A stretch of 64,000 nt of DNA from Marinobacterium aestuarii (lineage in GTDB: Bacteria > Pseudomonadota > Gammaproteobacteria > Pseudomonadales > Balneatricaceae), in the NCBI RefSeq assembly GCF_001651805.1, contig NZ_CP015839.1:434001-498000 (forward strand), written 5' to 3'. This document shows, one piece after another, positions 8,875 through 18,149 of the stretch. The position numbers and the translations under genes were made by a program. The notes under the pieces are model-generated. The model did no database searches. It saw only the letters and a program-made list of their open reading frames with translations, and was not told the DNA's origin. How positions within the stretch are numbered: the stretch's first letter is position 1; every line of letters begins with the position of its first letter.

Positions 8875-10635
8875 TTACATCTGTTCCGGTGCCGATACGC
8901 CCAGCAGCTGCAGACCGTTGGCCAGAATCTGGCGTACCGCCGTGCTCAGGGTCACACGGGCGTTACGCAGATCGGCGTCGTCGATCAGCATCTTGTGGGC
9001 GTTGTAGTAGGAATGGAAGTCGTTGGCCAGTTCGCGCAGGTAGTTGGCCAGCACATGGGGCTCGTAGTTGAGCGCCGAACCCTGCAGCACTTCCGGGTAT
9101 TTGCCCAGCTTGGTGATCAGGTCCTTCTCGTGCTCGGTATCCAGCAGCCCAAGGTTGGCGAGGCCTGCCGCCTGGTCCCAGGACCAGCTGGCTTCATCGA
9201 GCTTGCGCAGCACCGAGCAGACACGGGCGTGGGCATACTGAATGTAGTAGATGGGGTTGTCCTTGGACTCGGACTTGGCCAGCTCCAGATCGAAGTCCAT
9301 GTGCTGCTCGGACTTGCGCGTGACATAGAAGAAGCGGCAGGCATCGTTGCCCACTTCTTCGCGCAGTTCCCGCAGGGTGACGAAGGAACCTGAGCGGGTG
9401 GACATCTGTACCCGTTCCTGGCCGCGGTACAGGATGGCGAACTGCACCAGTCGCACCACCAGTCGTTCCGGGTCGTAGCCCATGGCTTCCAGGGCCGCCT
9501 TGACGCGGGTGATATAGCCGTGGTGATCGGCACCCCAGATATTGACGACCTTGTCGAAGCCGCGCTCGAACTTGTTCATGTGGTAGGCGATATCGGAGGC
9601 GAAGTAGGTGGTCTGGCCATTGGCGCGACGCACCACGCGGTCCTTGTCGTCACCGAAGGCGGTGGAACGGAACCAGAGGTTGCCGTCCTCTTCAAACAGG
9701 TAACCCTTTTCCTGCAGCTTGTTCAGGGCGCTGTCGACATCGCCGGTATGGGTCAGGGAGCGCTCGCTGAACCACTGTTGGTACTGCACGCCGAAACCGC
9801 CGAGATCATCGCGGATGTCGCTGAGGATGGAGTCCAGGCCAGCACTGAAAACCTGCTCGTAGCCGTCATCACCCAGCAGGGCGCGGCAGCGCTCGATCAG
9901 GGCATCGATATGCAGTTCCTTGTCACCGCCGGCGGGCTCATCGGCGGGAATGTCACTGAACACGATGGCGCTGCTGTGGTGCAGCGTATCGCCCAGACGC
10001 GCGCGCAGGTCAGCGGCGATATCGTGGATGTATGCGCCCTTGTAGCCGTTGCTCGGGAAAGCGAAACTTTCGCCACAGTTTTCGAGGTAGCGCAGCCAGA
10101 CGCTGGTGGCGAGGATATTCATCTGCCGCCCGGCATCGTTGACATAGTATTCGCGCTCGACCTGTACTCCGGCGGCCTCAAGCAGGTCCGATACAGTCGC
10201 ACCATAGGCGGCGCCGCGACCATGACCCACATGCAGCGGGCCTGTGGGGTTGGCCGAGACGAACTCGACCTGCACGCGGCCGGCGCTGTTGGCGGGCTGG
10301 CGGCCATATTCATGACCGGCGCTGAGGATGGCTGCGACCACCTGATTGGCAACATCGGTCTTCATGTAGAAATTGATGAATCCGGGGCCGGCAATTTCGG
10401 TCTTGGCAAGCTGCGCCGAGGCGGGCAGTGCATCGAGGAGCGCCTGGGCCAGTTGTCGCGGATTTTGTCGGGCAGGCTTGGCCAGCGTCAGGGCAATGTT
10501 GGAGGCGAAGTCGCCGTGAGTTTTATCACGGGTGTTTTCCACCATGACATTGGTCTGGATATCGGCAGGCAAGGTGCCGTTTGCAATCAGTGTGGCGAGC
10601 GCAGAATCGATTAGATCCGCAATATGTTGTTTCAT
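8875..10635 (-). CDS. argS: Arginyl-tRNA synthetase
   Basis: 586 residues, class I synthetase. The N-terminal Add1 domain is followed by the HIGH motif as HVGHG (about 135-139, in [15 protein letters not shown]). The KMSKS loop has the degenerate form usual in ArgRS ([16 protein letters not shown]). The C-terminal anticodon-binding domain ([12 protein letters not shown]) is complete. It charges tRNA-Arg and needs the tRNA for amino-acid activation. ATG start 10635. Confidence 0.97.
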   Translation of the reverse strand: MKQHIADLIDSALATLIANGTLPADIQTNVMVENTRDKTHGDFASNIALTLAKPARQNPRQLAQALLDALPASAQLAKTEIAGPGFINFYMKTDVANQVVAAILSAGHEYGRQPANSAGRVQVEFVSANPTGPLHVGHGRGAAYGATVSDLLEAAGVQVEREYYVNDAGRQMNILATSVWLRYLENCGESFAFPSNGYKGAYIHDIAADLRARLGDTLHHSSAIVFSDIPADEPAGGDKELHIDALIERCRALLGDDGYEQVFSAGLDSILSDIRDDLGGFGVQYQQWFSERSLTHTGDVDSALNKLQEKGYLFEEDGNLWFRSTAFGDDKDRVVRRANGQTTYFASDIAYHMNKFERGFDKVVNIWGADHHGYITRVKAALEAMGYDPERLVVRLVQFAILYRGQERVQMSTRSGSFVTLRELREEVGNDACRFFYVTRKSEQHMDFDLELAKSESKDNPIYYIQYAHARVCSVLRKLDEASWSWDQAAGLANLGLLDTEHEKDLITKLGKYPEVLQGSALNYEPHVLANYLRELANDFHSYYNAHKMLIDDADLRNARVTLSTAVRQILANGLQLLGVSAPEQM

Positions 10636-10799
10636 CAGACGTGAGTTACCGGTTCGGATTGGACAAAAATCGACCGCGCATTATCGCCTGTTGGGGCCTG
10701 CTTGTTAAGGGGCACGTAAACGGACCGGGCGGTCAATTTTTTGTAATCATGACTCTATTGGGCCGTTTTGGTGATTTTAGGCGCCGGGCCGCCCTGGGA

Positions 10800-13010
10800 T
10801 CAGTGATTGTCGACGGGGTCTACATCCAGGCTCCAGCGCACCTGACGTGCCAGTGGTGACTGCTCCAGCAAGGGCGTGATGCTGCTCAGCAGCTGTTGCA
10901 GGGCGCGTCTGTCATGACTTTGCAATAGCAGCTGGGCGCGGAAGAATCCGGCGCGTTTTTCCATGGTGGCGGGGAAGGGGCCCAGCCAGCTGACACCCGG
11001 GAGGTTCAGTTCGCCGGACGCGAGGGCGCTGCACAGGGTGCTCAGAAAGGCTTCGGCCCGGCCGCGACGGTTGGCTTCGGCCCGCAGCAGTGCATGGTAT
11101 ATAAAAGGAGGCAGACCGCTGTTCTGGCGCAGCTTGAGCTCAGCCGTGGCGAAGGCCTCATAGCCCTGATTGACCAGCTGTATCAGCGTTGGATGATCGG
11201 CATGGTGTGTCTGCATCAGCACCTGCCCCGGGCGCTCGGCCCGGCCGGCTCGGCCTGCGACCTGCAGAATCAGCTGGGCGGTGCGCTCCATGCCGCGGAA
11301 ATCAGCGCTGAACAGGCCCGCATCGGCATCCAGAATCACCACCAGGGTCACGGCCGGGAAGTGATGGCCCTTGGCCAGCATCTGGGTGCCGACCAGGATA
11401 CAGGGGCGGCCATCGTGCACACGCTCCATGATGTCCTGCATGGCGTTGCGTCGCTGCGTGCTGTCGCGGTCGACGCGGATCACATCGGTGTCGGGGAACA
11501 GCTGTTGCAGCACGCCTTCGGTGCGTTCGGTGCCGGCGCCCTGGGGCTTGAAGTCGGACGTATGGCAGGACGGGCAGCGGTGCGGGATGGGGCGCTGATG
11601 GTCGCAATGGTGGCAGTGCAGGTGCGGCGGTGTGCGGTGCAGTGTCATGCGGGCATCGCAGCGGTCGCACTCGATCACGGTGCCGCACTGGTGACACATC
11701 AGCGCCGGTGAAAAGCCGCGTCTGTTCAGAAACAGCAGTACCTGATTGCCCTGTTGCAGCTCAATGCCGATGCGGCGCACCACTTCATCCGACAGGCCGC
11801 TGTTGAGGGGCTGCTGGCGAATGTCGTAGAGCTCGAATCCGGGTGGACGGGCGTTGCCGGCGCGCTGGTTCAGGCGCACATGGCGGTAACGCCCGCTCTG
11901 GGCGTTGTGCAGGGTTTCGAGCGACGGCGTGGCGGTGCCCAGTACCAGCGGAATGTTTTCAGCGCGGGCGCGCATCACTGCAAGGTCGCGGGCCGAGTAG
12001 CGAAAGCCATCCTGTTGCTTGAACGAAGTGTCGTGTTCTTCATCGACGATGATGATGCCGGGCGTCTTTAGGGGCGTGAACAGCGCCGAACGGGTGCCAA
12101 TCACTACCCGCGCCTGGCCCGAGCGGGCCTGCAGCCAGGCGTCCAGCCGCTGGCGGTCGGTCATGTTGGAGTGCAGTACCTGGACCTCGACCTTGAAGCG
12201 GGAGCGAAAGCGGCTCACGGTTTGGGGCGTCAGGCCAATTTCCGGTACCAGCACCAGTGCCTGGCCGCCTTGGTGCAGAACACGCTCGATGGCCTGCAGA
12301 TAGACTTCTGTCTTGCCGGAACCGGTGATGCCCTGCAGCAGCACAGGGTTAAAACCATCACGCTCGAAAATGGCCTCCAGCGCCTGTTGCTGCTCGGCGT
12401 TCAGGGGGAGCAGGGGCTGGCGCAGTAGCTCTGTCTGAGCGGGAGTTGCAATCGTCTCGCTGGCGACTGCTGCGCGCTCTTCGATCAAGCCTCTGTCGCT
12501 GAGCAGTTTCTGCTGCGCACTGCTGTAACCGGCACTGCGAATGGTCGGGTTATCGAGGCCCTCGGGGTGTTGCAGCAGCCACTCAAGCAGGGCTCGTTGC
12601 TTTTTGGCACGCGGTGCTACGGCGTCGCTGCTGATGCCAGGTGCCGCATGCCAGCGCAGTTGCGGGCTGGGCTGATCGCTCTCGCCCTTGCGCAGCAGTA
12701 CCGGCAGTGCCTGGTGCAGGGCATCGCCTACAGGGTGCTGATAATAGTCCGCCGCCCAGCAGGCCAGCTCCAGCAGGTGGGGCGGCAAGGGCGGCGTCTG
12801 ATCCAGAATTTCCAGTGCGGGCTTGAGCTTTGTCAGCGGAAACTCGGATGTTTGCGCGACTTCTATCAGTACGCCGGTGAGCTCGCGGCGGCCAAAGGGC
12901 ACGCGAATACGCACGCCTATAGCGGGTATGCTTTCCAGCCCGCTGGCCGGAGGCAGGTAGTCGAACAGGCGACGCAGAGGTGTCGGCAGGGCGATGCGAA
13001 GAATTGTCAT
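10800..13010 (-). CDS. priA: PriA, primosomal replication restart helicase
   Basis: 736 residues. N-terminal 3' DNA-binding domain, then an SF2 helicase core: Walker A GITGSGKT at 227-234 and DEEH at 323-326. The zinc module contains eight cysteines at about 439, 442, 448, 451, 466, 469, 479 and 482. PriA binds abandoned forks and loads the replisome away from oriC. Divergent from rpmE, as in Pseudomonas and E. coli. 164 bp separate its stop from argS. Confidence 0.97.
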   Translation of the reverse strand: MTILRIALPTPLRRLFDYLPPASGLESIPAIGVRIRVPFGRRELTGVLIEVAQTSEFPLTKLKPALEILDQTPPLPPHLLELACWAADYYQHPVGDALHQALPVLLRKGESDQPSPQLRWHAAPGISSDAVAPRAKKQRALLEWLLQHPEGLDNPTIRSAGYSSAQQKLLSDRGLIEERAAVASETIATPAQTELLRQPLLPLNAEQQQALEAIFERDGFNPVLLQGITGSGKTEVYLQAIERVLHQGGQALVLVPEIGLTPQTVSRFRSRFKVEVQVLHSNMTDRQRLDAWLQARSGQARVVIGTRSALFTPLKTPGIIIVDEEHDTSFKQQDGFRYSARDLAVMRARAENIPLVLGTATPSLETLHNAQSGRYRHVRLNQRAGNARPPGFELYDIRQQPLNSGLSDEVVRRIGIELQQGNQVLLFLNRRGFSPALMCHQCGTVIECDRCDARMTLHRTPPHLHCHHCDHQRPIPHRCPSCHTSDFKPQGAGTERTEGVLQQLFPDTDVIRVDRDSTQRRNAMQDIMERVHDGRPCILVGTQMLAKGHHFPAVTLVVILDADAGLFSADFRGMERTAQLILQVAGRAGRAERPGQVLMQTHHADHPTLIQLVNQGYEAFATAELKLRQNSGLPPFIYHALLRAEANRRGRAEAFLSTLCSALASGELNLPGVSWLGPFPATMEKRAGFFRAQLLLQSHDRRALQQLLSSITPLLEQSPLARQVRWSLDVDPVDNH

Positions 13011-13079
13011 GGCGTCGGTGCTGGCTCAGAAGCTCCCTAGTTTAGGCGTAATAGAGGCTCTATTGAAGGGGGCAATTAC

Positions 13080-13108
13080 TTGCGACAACACCGACCTATG
13101 CGTATAAT
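13080..13108 (+). promoter_or_regulatory. Sigma70-type promoter of rpmE
   Basis: TTGCGA (13080-13085), 17-nt spacer, then a perfect TATAAT (13103-13108). It reads toward rpmE and implies a leader of about 100 nt. Confidence 0.75.
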
Positions 13109-13159
13109 CCCGCGCCTGGTTGCGGTCTAAATACCGTGGCATCATTCTATGGAACGAAG

Positions 13160-13198
13160 GTGCGGTGCCCGGCAGAAATGCTGATCGGGTAGCGGCAC
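13160..13198 (+). promoter_or_regulatory. Stem-loop in the rpmE leader
   Basis: In the roughly 100-nt transcript leader, GTGC pairs with GCAC, CCCG (13168-13171) with CGGG (13186-13189), and CAG with CTG around an AAATG loop. L31 leader RNAs are known in several bacterial groups, some with feedback control by the ribosomal protein. Whether this one belongs to that class is inference. Confidence 0.45.
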
Positions 13199-13216
13199 AG
13201 ATTATCGAGGCTTGTT

Positions 13217-13432
13217 ATGAAAACTGGTATCCATCCTAAGTACGAAGACGTTACCGTAACCTGCTCCTGCGGCAACGAAATGCACACACGCTCGACCATG
13301 TGCCAGAACATGCACGTCGACGTATGCAGCCAGTGCCACCCGTTCTACACGGGCAAGCAGAAAGACGCCACTACCGGTGGTCGTATCGATCGCTTCAACA
13401 AGCGTTTCGGTGGTCTCAAGCTGGCGAAGTAA
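13217..13432 (+). CDS. rpmE: 50S ribosomal protein bL31 (zinc form)
   Basis: 71 residues, usual size. Four cysteines (CSC near 16-18, then [12 protein letters not shown] near 37-40) form the zinc site that marks the C+ form of L31, as opposed to the zinc-free paralog made under zinc starvation. It bridges the two ribosomal subunits. ATG 13217, preceded by GAGG. A strong promoter and leader lie upstream and a terminator downstream, so it is monocistronic. Confidence 0.98.
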   Translation: MKTGIHPKYEDVTVTCSCGNEMHTRSTMCQNMHVDVCSQCHPFYTGKQKDATTGGRIDRFNKRFGGLKLAK

Positions 13433-13460
13433 TTCGGCAGACATTGCCAAGAATTTTGCA

Positions 13461-13487
13461 AAAGGCACTCATCTGGAGTGCCTTTTT
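13461..13487 (+). terminator. Intrinsic terminator of rpmE
   Basis: AAGGCACTC / GAGTGCCTT stem with a 5-nt loop, followed by TTTT. 30 nt after the rpmE stop. Confidence 0.88.
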
Positions 13488-13967
13488 CGTTTGGGCCTAA
13501 TGGCTTGTATCAGAGGAGGCAGCGTCAGCGTGGCCTCTGGGATAAAGCTGCAGTGCTTTCGGTTAGCGCACTCTGCGCGGCATTGGCTGCTTTCGGACTC
13601 TGACGCGGGCGGGCTTCTTCGTCGGGTTGGGCGGGCTCGGGGCTTGTCTTGAGCTCGATGACCGGCTGTTTTATTGCTGGATCCTGCGGTGATCCGGATG
13701 CTATTCGGCGTTGAAACGGAGCTCCTGATGGGGTCTGACATAGGCGTCAGGCGCTGGCTTTTGGGTTGGTGATTCTCGGTTAACTATTTGATAGAACTCT
13801 ATAAATTATGATTTTTGGCAGTGGCGAGTCGTCATCGTCTGCGGCTTTTTGACGGCTTCAGAAAGCGTCGTTTTCATGCTGTCTGGGGGTTATTGTGGGT
13901 ATAAGGTGTTTTCTATATCATTCATAACCCCTCTCATCTAATAAATCAGCCTATTGAGCCTGCAACC
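13488..13967. other. 480-bp intergenic region before the malic enzyme gene
   Basis: No convincing gene. Short open frames exist on both strands but lack ribosome sites and recognisable composition. The second half is AT-rich (about 13780-13960), so the malic enzyme promoter is probably there, but no hexamer pair is good enough to name. Confidence 0.5.
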
Positions 13968-15239
13968 ATGTCTGAGCAATTTAAGAAAGCCGCACTCGAT
14001 TACCACGAGTTTCCCCGTCCGGGCAAGATCAGCGTAGAACTGACCACCCCTGCCGAATCCGCCCGTGATCTGGCGCTCGCATACAGCCCGGGTGTTGCCG
14101 AGCCGGTACGTGAGATCGCCAGGGATCCGGACAATGCCTACCGTTACACTGCCAAGGGCAACCTGGTGGCGGTTATTTCGAACGGTAGCGCGATTCTGGG
14201 TCTGGGTAACCTGGGACCGCTGGCCTCCAAGCCGGTTATGGAAGGCAAAGCGCTTCTGTTCAAACGATTTGCGGGAATTGATTCTGTTGATATCGAAGTC
14301 GATGCCGAGAGCCCACAGGCCTTTATCGATACCGTGGCCCGCATTGCCGAAACTTTTGGCGGAATCAACCTGGAAGACATCAAGGCACCCGAATGCTTTG
14401 AAATTGAACGCACTCTGATCGAGCGCTGCAATATTCCCGTCTTCCACGACGATCAGCACGGCACCGCGATCGTCACCGCGGCCGGCATGATCAACGCCCT
14501 GGAAATCGCCGGCAAGAAGCTGGATGAAGTCCGCATCGTCTGCCTGGGTGCCGGCGCTGCCGCATCTGCCTGCATGAAGCTGCTGATCAATATGGGCGCC
14601 AAGGTCGAAAACATCTTCATGCTCGATCGCAAGGGCGTGATTCACTCGGGTCGTGATGACCTGAGCCCGGAAAAGGCCGTGTTTGCGACTGAAACCGATC
14701 TGCGTACCCTGGATGATGCCATCGATGGTGCCGATGTATTTGTCGGTCTGTCCGGTCCGGATCTGTTCAAGCCCGAGCAGCTGGCCAAGATGGCGCCTAC
14801 GCCTATCGTGTTCGCCTGCTCCAACCCGGACCCGGAAATTCACCCCGAGCTGGCCCATGCCACTCGCAGTGATGTGATCATGGCGACCGGGCGTTCCGAC
14901 TTCCCCAACCAGGTGAACAACGTCCTGGGCTTCCCGTTTATTTTCCGCGGCGCGCTGGATGTACGTGCCACTGAGATCAACGAAGCCATGAAAGAAGCGG
15001 CGGTCAAGGCCCTTGCCAATCTGGCGAAGGCAGAGGTTCCGCAGGACGTGCTGACCGCCTACGAACTGGACGCACTGGAGTTCGGTCCGCAGTACATCAT
15101 TCCCAAGCCCACGGACAACCGTCTGTTCGGCGCAGTATCCATGGCGGTTGCCCAGGCTGCGATTGATAGCGGCGTGGCACGTCTGCCGCTGCCGGCGCAT
15201 TACCCGCTGACAAGTGTTGCTGATCTGCTGAAGAGGTAA
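13968..15239 (+). CDS. maeB: Malic enzyme, short form without phosphotransacetylase-like domain
   Basis: 423 residues. It oxidatively decarboxylates malate to pyruvate with NAD(P). Substrate domain: YSPGVAEPVREI (about 39-50), catalytic Lys in VMEGKALLFK, metal ligands in EDIKAPECFEIE and FHDDQHGTAIV (about 159-169). Rossmann domain: CLGAGAAASA (about 192-201). Similar core to E. coli MaeB, but it ends at LLKR without the C-terminal PTA-like regulatory domain, as does the roughly 420-residue Pseudomonas enzyme at the same locus. Loss of that domain predicts loss of the acetyl-CoA control described for long MaeB; this is inference. ATG 13968. Confidence 0.93.
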   Translation: MSEQFKKAALDYHEFPRPGKISVELTTPAESARDLALAYSPGVAEPVREIARDPDNAYRYTAKGNLVAVISNGSAILGLGNLGPLASKPVMEGKALLFKRFAGIDSVDIEVDAESPQAFIDTVARIAETFGGINLEDIKAPECFEIERTLIERCNIPVFHDDQHGTAIVTAAGMINALEIAGKKLDEVRIVCLGAGAAASACMKLLINMGAKVENIFMLDRKGVIHSGRDDLSPEKAVFATETDLRTLDDAIDGADVFVGLSGPDLFKPEQLAKMAPTPIVFACSNPDPEIHPELAHATRSDVIMATGRSDFPNQVNNVLGFPFIFRGALDVRATEINEAMKEAAVKALANLAKAEVPQDVLTAYELDALEFGPQYIIPKPTDNRLFGAVSMAVAQAAIDSGVARLPLPAHYPLTSVADLLKR

Positions 15240-15254
15240 TCGTTTGCGGTGCCC

Positions 15255-15286
15255 GTTAACCCGGTGCAAGACTGTATCGGGTTAAC
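15255..15286. repeat. 9-bp inverted repeat after the malic enzyme gene
   Basis: GTTAACCCG (15255-15263) and CGGGTTAAC (15278-15286), perfect arms, 14-nt loop, 15 nt after the stop. No T run follows, so it may protect the 3' end of the mRNA rather than terminate. Confidence 0.5.
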
Positions 15287-15311
15287 AGGATGTCGCAGAT
15301 GGGTGCTTTAG

Positions 15312-15377
15312 AGGGGTGGTTCTCTGAATTCCAGGCTCAGGCTCTGGAGTGAATTCAGTGGAATTACCCCTTTTTTA
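15312..15377 (+). terminator. Long compound hairpin and T run ending the malic enzyme transcript
   Basis: Outer arms AGGGGT/ACCCCT, middle arms CTGAATTC/GAATTCAG (perfect 8 bp), inner CAG/CTG, followed by TTTTTT at 15371-15376. An intrinsic terminator facing plus-strand transcription. The remaining region to 15622 holds no gene. Confidence 0.8.
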
Positions 15378-15622
15378 TATCCAAGTCCTGGATGCCAGCT
15401 TCAGGCAAGCTTTTTCCTGCTGTGATTTTCCTGCTGTGACGGCCAGTGTCAGGCGGTGCGGTTATGCCCGCTGAGGACTGCTGTGTTCTCTGTTTGTCTT
15501 TTGCGTCGACATTGATCCGCGGTGCCTGAGTTGATTCTCAAGCGTATTGCCTTCGGCTGTACCTGCAGTTTTTGTGAGCGATAATACGGTGGATTCTGCC
15601 GCAGGGCGGTTAAAAGTCAGGC

Positions 15623-17998
15623 TTAGAAAATATCGTCGGTGGTGATCTGCCCAGTGCCTGCGGCGTTTTGGGTGGACCTGGCGGGTACGTCCTCGGCGCG
15701 AAACACTTCGAAAATGGCGTTTTTCTGTCCGGGGTATGCCAGCAGTCCGGTGGCCGGATCAATCTTCACGCGTACTATGCCGTCTGGCTGTACTGGGCCG
15801 TTTTCGGGTGTCTGATCCAGCGCGGTTTCCATAAAGTCGATCCAGATGGGCAGTGCTGTGGTACTGCCAAATTCGCTGCGGCCAAGGGGCGCTGGCTGGT
15901 CGAAGCCGACCCAGGTGGTAGCGACCAGGTCACGGTTAAAACCGGTGAACCAGGCATCTTTCTGATCGTTGGTGGTGCCGGTCTTGCCGGCCAGGTCATT
16001 GCGATCCAGGCTGCGTGCACGGGTCGCCGTGCCCTGGCGAATGACGTCCTGCAGCATGCTGTACATCAGGTAGGCGTTGCGCGGGTCCATGATGCGTGGG
16101 GCGCTGGGTGAGAGGCGGCTTGCGGTCGTGTCAACGCTGTCCGTGTCCTGGGTCGCATTGCAGTTGGCGCAGGGGGGATTGGCCTGGAAAATCAGGTTGC
16201 CGTGCTGGTCTTCGATGCGCTGGATAAAATAGGACGAAACCTTGTAGCCGCCATTGGCAAGCGCCGCGTAACCGGTGACGATTTCCAGCGGTGTGACGTC
16301 GGCGCTGCCGAGGGAAAGCGACAGGTTGCGAGGCAGGCGCTGCGGGTCAAAGCCAAAACCCTGGATATAGTCGATGGTGGTATCGATGCCTACTGCGCGC
16401 AGCAGGCGAATGGAAACCAGGTTGCGGGACCTGTAGAGCCCTTCGCGCAGCCGTGTAGGTCCGTAGAACCGCTCGCTGTAGTTCTGCGGCCGCCAGTCGC
16501 CCCCCAGGCTGGCGTCGTGGAATACTACGGGCGCATCGTTGATCATGCTGGCGGGGGTAAAACCGTTGTCCAGTGCGGCGGCGTAGATGAAGGGTTTGAA
16601 GTTGGAGCCCGGCTGACGGTAGGCCTGGGTGGCCCGGTTGAATTTGTTCAGGTTAAAGTTGAAACCGCCGCTGAGTGCACGAATGGCGCCGTCCTTTGGG
16701 TCGAGTGCGACAAAGGCGCCCTGGACCTGCGGCAGCTGGCTAAGGGTCCAGCTATCGGTGTCTTTATAGAGACGGACGATATCGCCGGGGGCCAGAATGT
16801 CAGCGGCTTTTTTTGGGGTCGCGCCCATTGAATTGTTGCTGCGGTACTTGCGTGCCCACTTAAGACCATCCCAGTCTACAGTAACGCTTTCGCCGTTTTT
16901 CAGGCTGGCCTGAATGTTCTTGTCGTCCACCTGGGTGACGATGGCGGGCTCAAGATTGGCATAGCTCGTCATGCTCTCAAGTTTTTGCGCGATGGCATCG
17001 GGCGTTAGAGCTGTATCGAGCTGGGACTCCGGACCTCTGTAACCGTGGCGCGTGCTGTAATCCAGCAGGCCATTTTGCAATGCATGGGTGGCCTTGGTCT
17101 GCAGTTTGCTGTCCAGGGTGGTGTAGACGCGATAGCCCTCGTTATACAGCTCTTCGTCAAAGCGTTCGAAGAGTTCGCTGCGCACCATTTCTGCCACATA
17201 GGGTGCATCCAGTTCGATGTCCGCACCGTGATAGCGGGCTGTAATGGGCGCGGCTGAGGCCTCCTCGAAAGCCTGGTCAGAAATGTAGCCCAGGCCGTGC
17301 ATGCGCTGCAAAATCCAGTTGCGTCGTTCAATTGCGCGTTGCGGGTTACGGATGGGGTTGTCGGTGGAGGGGGCTTTGGGCAGGCCTGCGATGGTGGCCA
17401 TTTGCGCCAATGTCAGATCCTGAATGCTGCTGCCGTAATACACGCCGGCGGCGGCTTCGATGCCGTAGGCGCGTTGTCCCAGGTATATCTTGTTGATGTA
17501 AAGTTCGAATATTTCTTCCTTGCTTAGCTCCCGCTCAATGCGCAGGGCTAGCAGGATTTCTATGAATTTTCGGTTGAACGTGCGTTCGCGGCTGAGGAAG
17601 AAATTCTTCGCCACCTGCATGGTGATGGTGGATCCGCCGCTCTGTATATGGCCACTGGTAGCCAGCTGGAATGCGGCGCGGCTCAGTCCCTTGAAGTCGA
17701 TGCCGATATGCTCGAAAAAGCGGCTGTCTTCGGCGGCCTGGAAGGCGCGTACCAGGTCGGTAGGGATGCTGTCGTAGCTGACGGGTGTGCGGCGCTTTTC
17801 GCCAAATTCGGCTATCAGTTTACTGTCGCTGGAAAAAATGCGCATCGGCGTCTGAAACTGAACTTCACGCAGGCTCTCAACGTCCGGCAGCTGTGGCGCA
17901 AGAGTATAGTAGACACCAGCGACAGCCAGCAGCACGATGACGAGTCCGGCCAAAGCCAATTTTACGAATATTTTTGCCAGCGAAATCAACACGCCCAT
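15623..17998 (-). CDS. mrcA: Penicillin-binding protein 1A (bifunctional class A PBP)
   Basis: 791 residues from ATG 17998 (AAAGG upstream); an in-frame start 23 codons earlier is less likely. One N-terminal membrane anchor (about 9-31). GT51 glycosyltransferase: AAEDSRFFEHIGID with catalytic Glu90, then GGSTITMQVAKN and ERELSKEEIFELYIN. Transpeptidase: SNFK (Ser-x-x-Lys), SRN and KTGTTND motifs in order. It polymerises and cross-links peptidoglycan in the periplasm. Also called ponA in Pseudomonas. It lies divergent from pilM with about 150 bp between starts, a conserved neighbourhood. Confidence 0.96.
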   Translation of the reverse strand: MGVLISLAKIFVKLALAGLVIVLLAVAGVYYTLAPQLPDVESLREVQFQTPMRIFSSDSKLIAEFGEKRRTPVSYDSIPTDLVRAFQAAEDSRFFEHIGIDFKGLSRAAFQLATSGHIQSGGSTITMQVAKNFFLSRERTFNRKFIEILLALRIERELSKEEIFELYINKIYLGQRAYGIEAAAGVYYGSSIQDLTLAQMATIAGLPKAPSTDNPIRNPQRAIERRNWILQRMHGLGYISDQAFEEASAAPITARYHGADIELDAPYVAEMVRSELFERFDEELYNEGYRVYTTLDSKLQTKATHALQNGLLDYSTRHGYRGPESQLDTALTPDAIAQKLESMTSYANLEPAIVTQVDDKNIQASLKNGESVTVDWDGLKWARKYRSNNSMGATPKKAADILAPGDIVRLYKDTDSWTLSQLPQVQGAFVALDPKDGAIRALSGGFNFNLNKFNRATQAYRQPGSNFKPFIYAAALDNGFTPASMINDAPVVFHDASLGGDWRPQNYSERFYGPTRLREGLYRSRNLVSIRLLRAVGIDTTIDYIQGFGFDPQRLPRNLSLSLGSADVTPLEIVTGYAALANGGYKVSSYFIQRIEDQHGNLIFQANPPCANCNATQDTDSVDTTASRLSPSAPRIMDPRNAYLMYSMLQDVIRQGTATRARSLDRNDLAGKTGTTNDQKDAWFTGFNRDLVATTWVGFDQPAPLGRSEFGSTTALPIWIDFMETALDQTPENGPVQPDGIVRVKIDPATGLLAYPGQKNAIFEVFRAEDVPARSTQNAAGTGQITTDDIF

Positions 17999-18149
17999 GC
18001 TACCTTTTATCAAACTATTAGTGCGTAGCTGGTAGTATATCGGTTGCATGCCCGGAGCCTCTAGCATTGCATAGTTTTATTTTCCGAGGTTTATGGCTAG
18101 AGTTGGTGAGTGCGATGGAAAACCCTGCAGTCTGCAAAGGAATACAGCA

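Noticed and set aside
13469-13741. 90-codon frame on the minus strand upstream of the malic enzyme gene
   Set aside because: Ser/Arg/Pro-rich, no ribosome site, overlaps the rpmE terminator.
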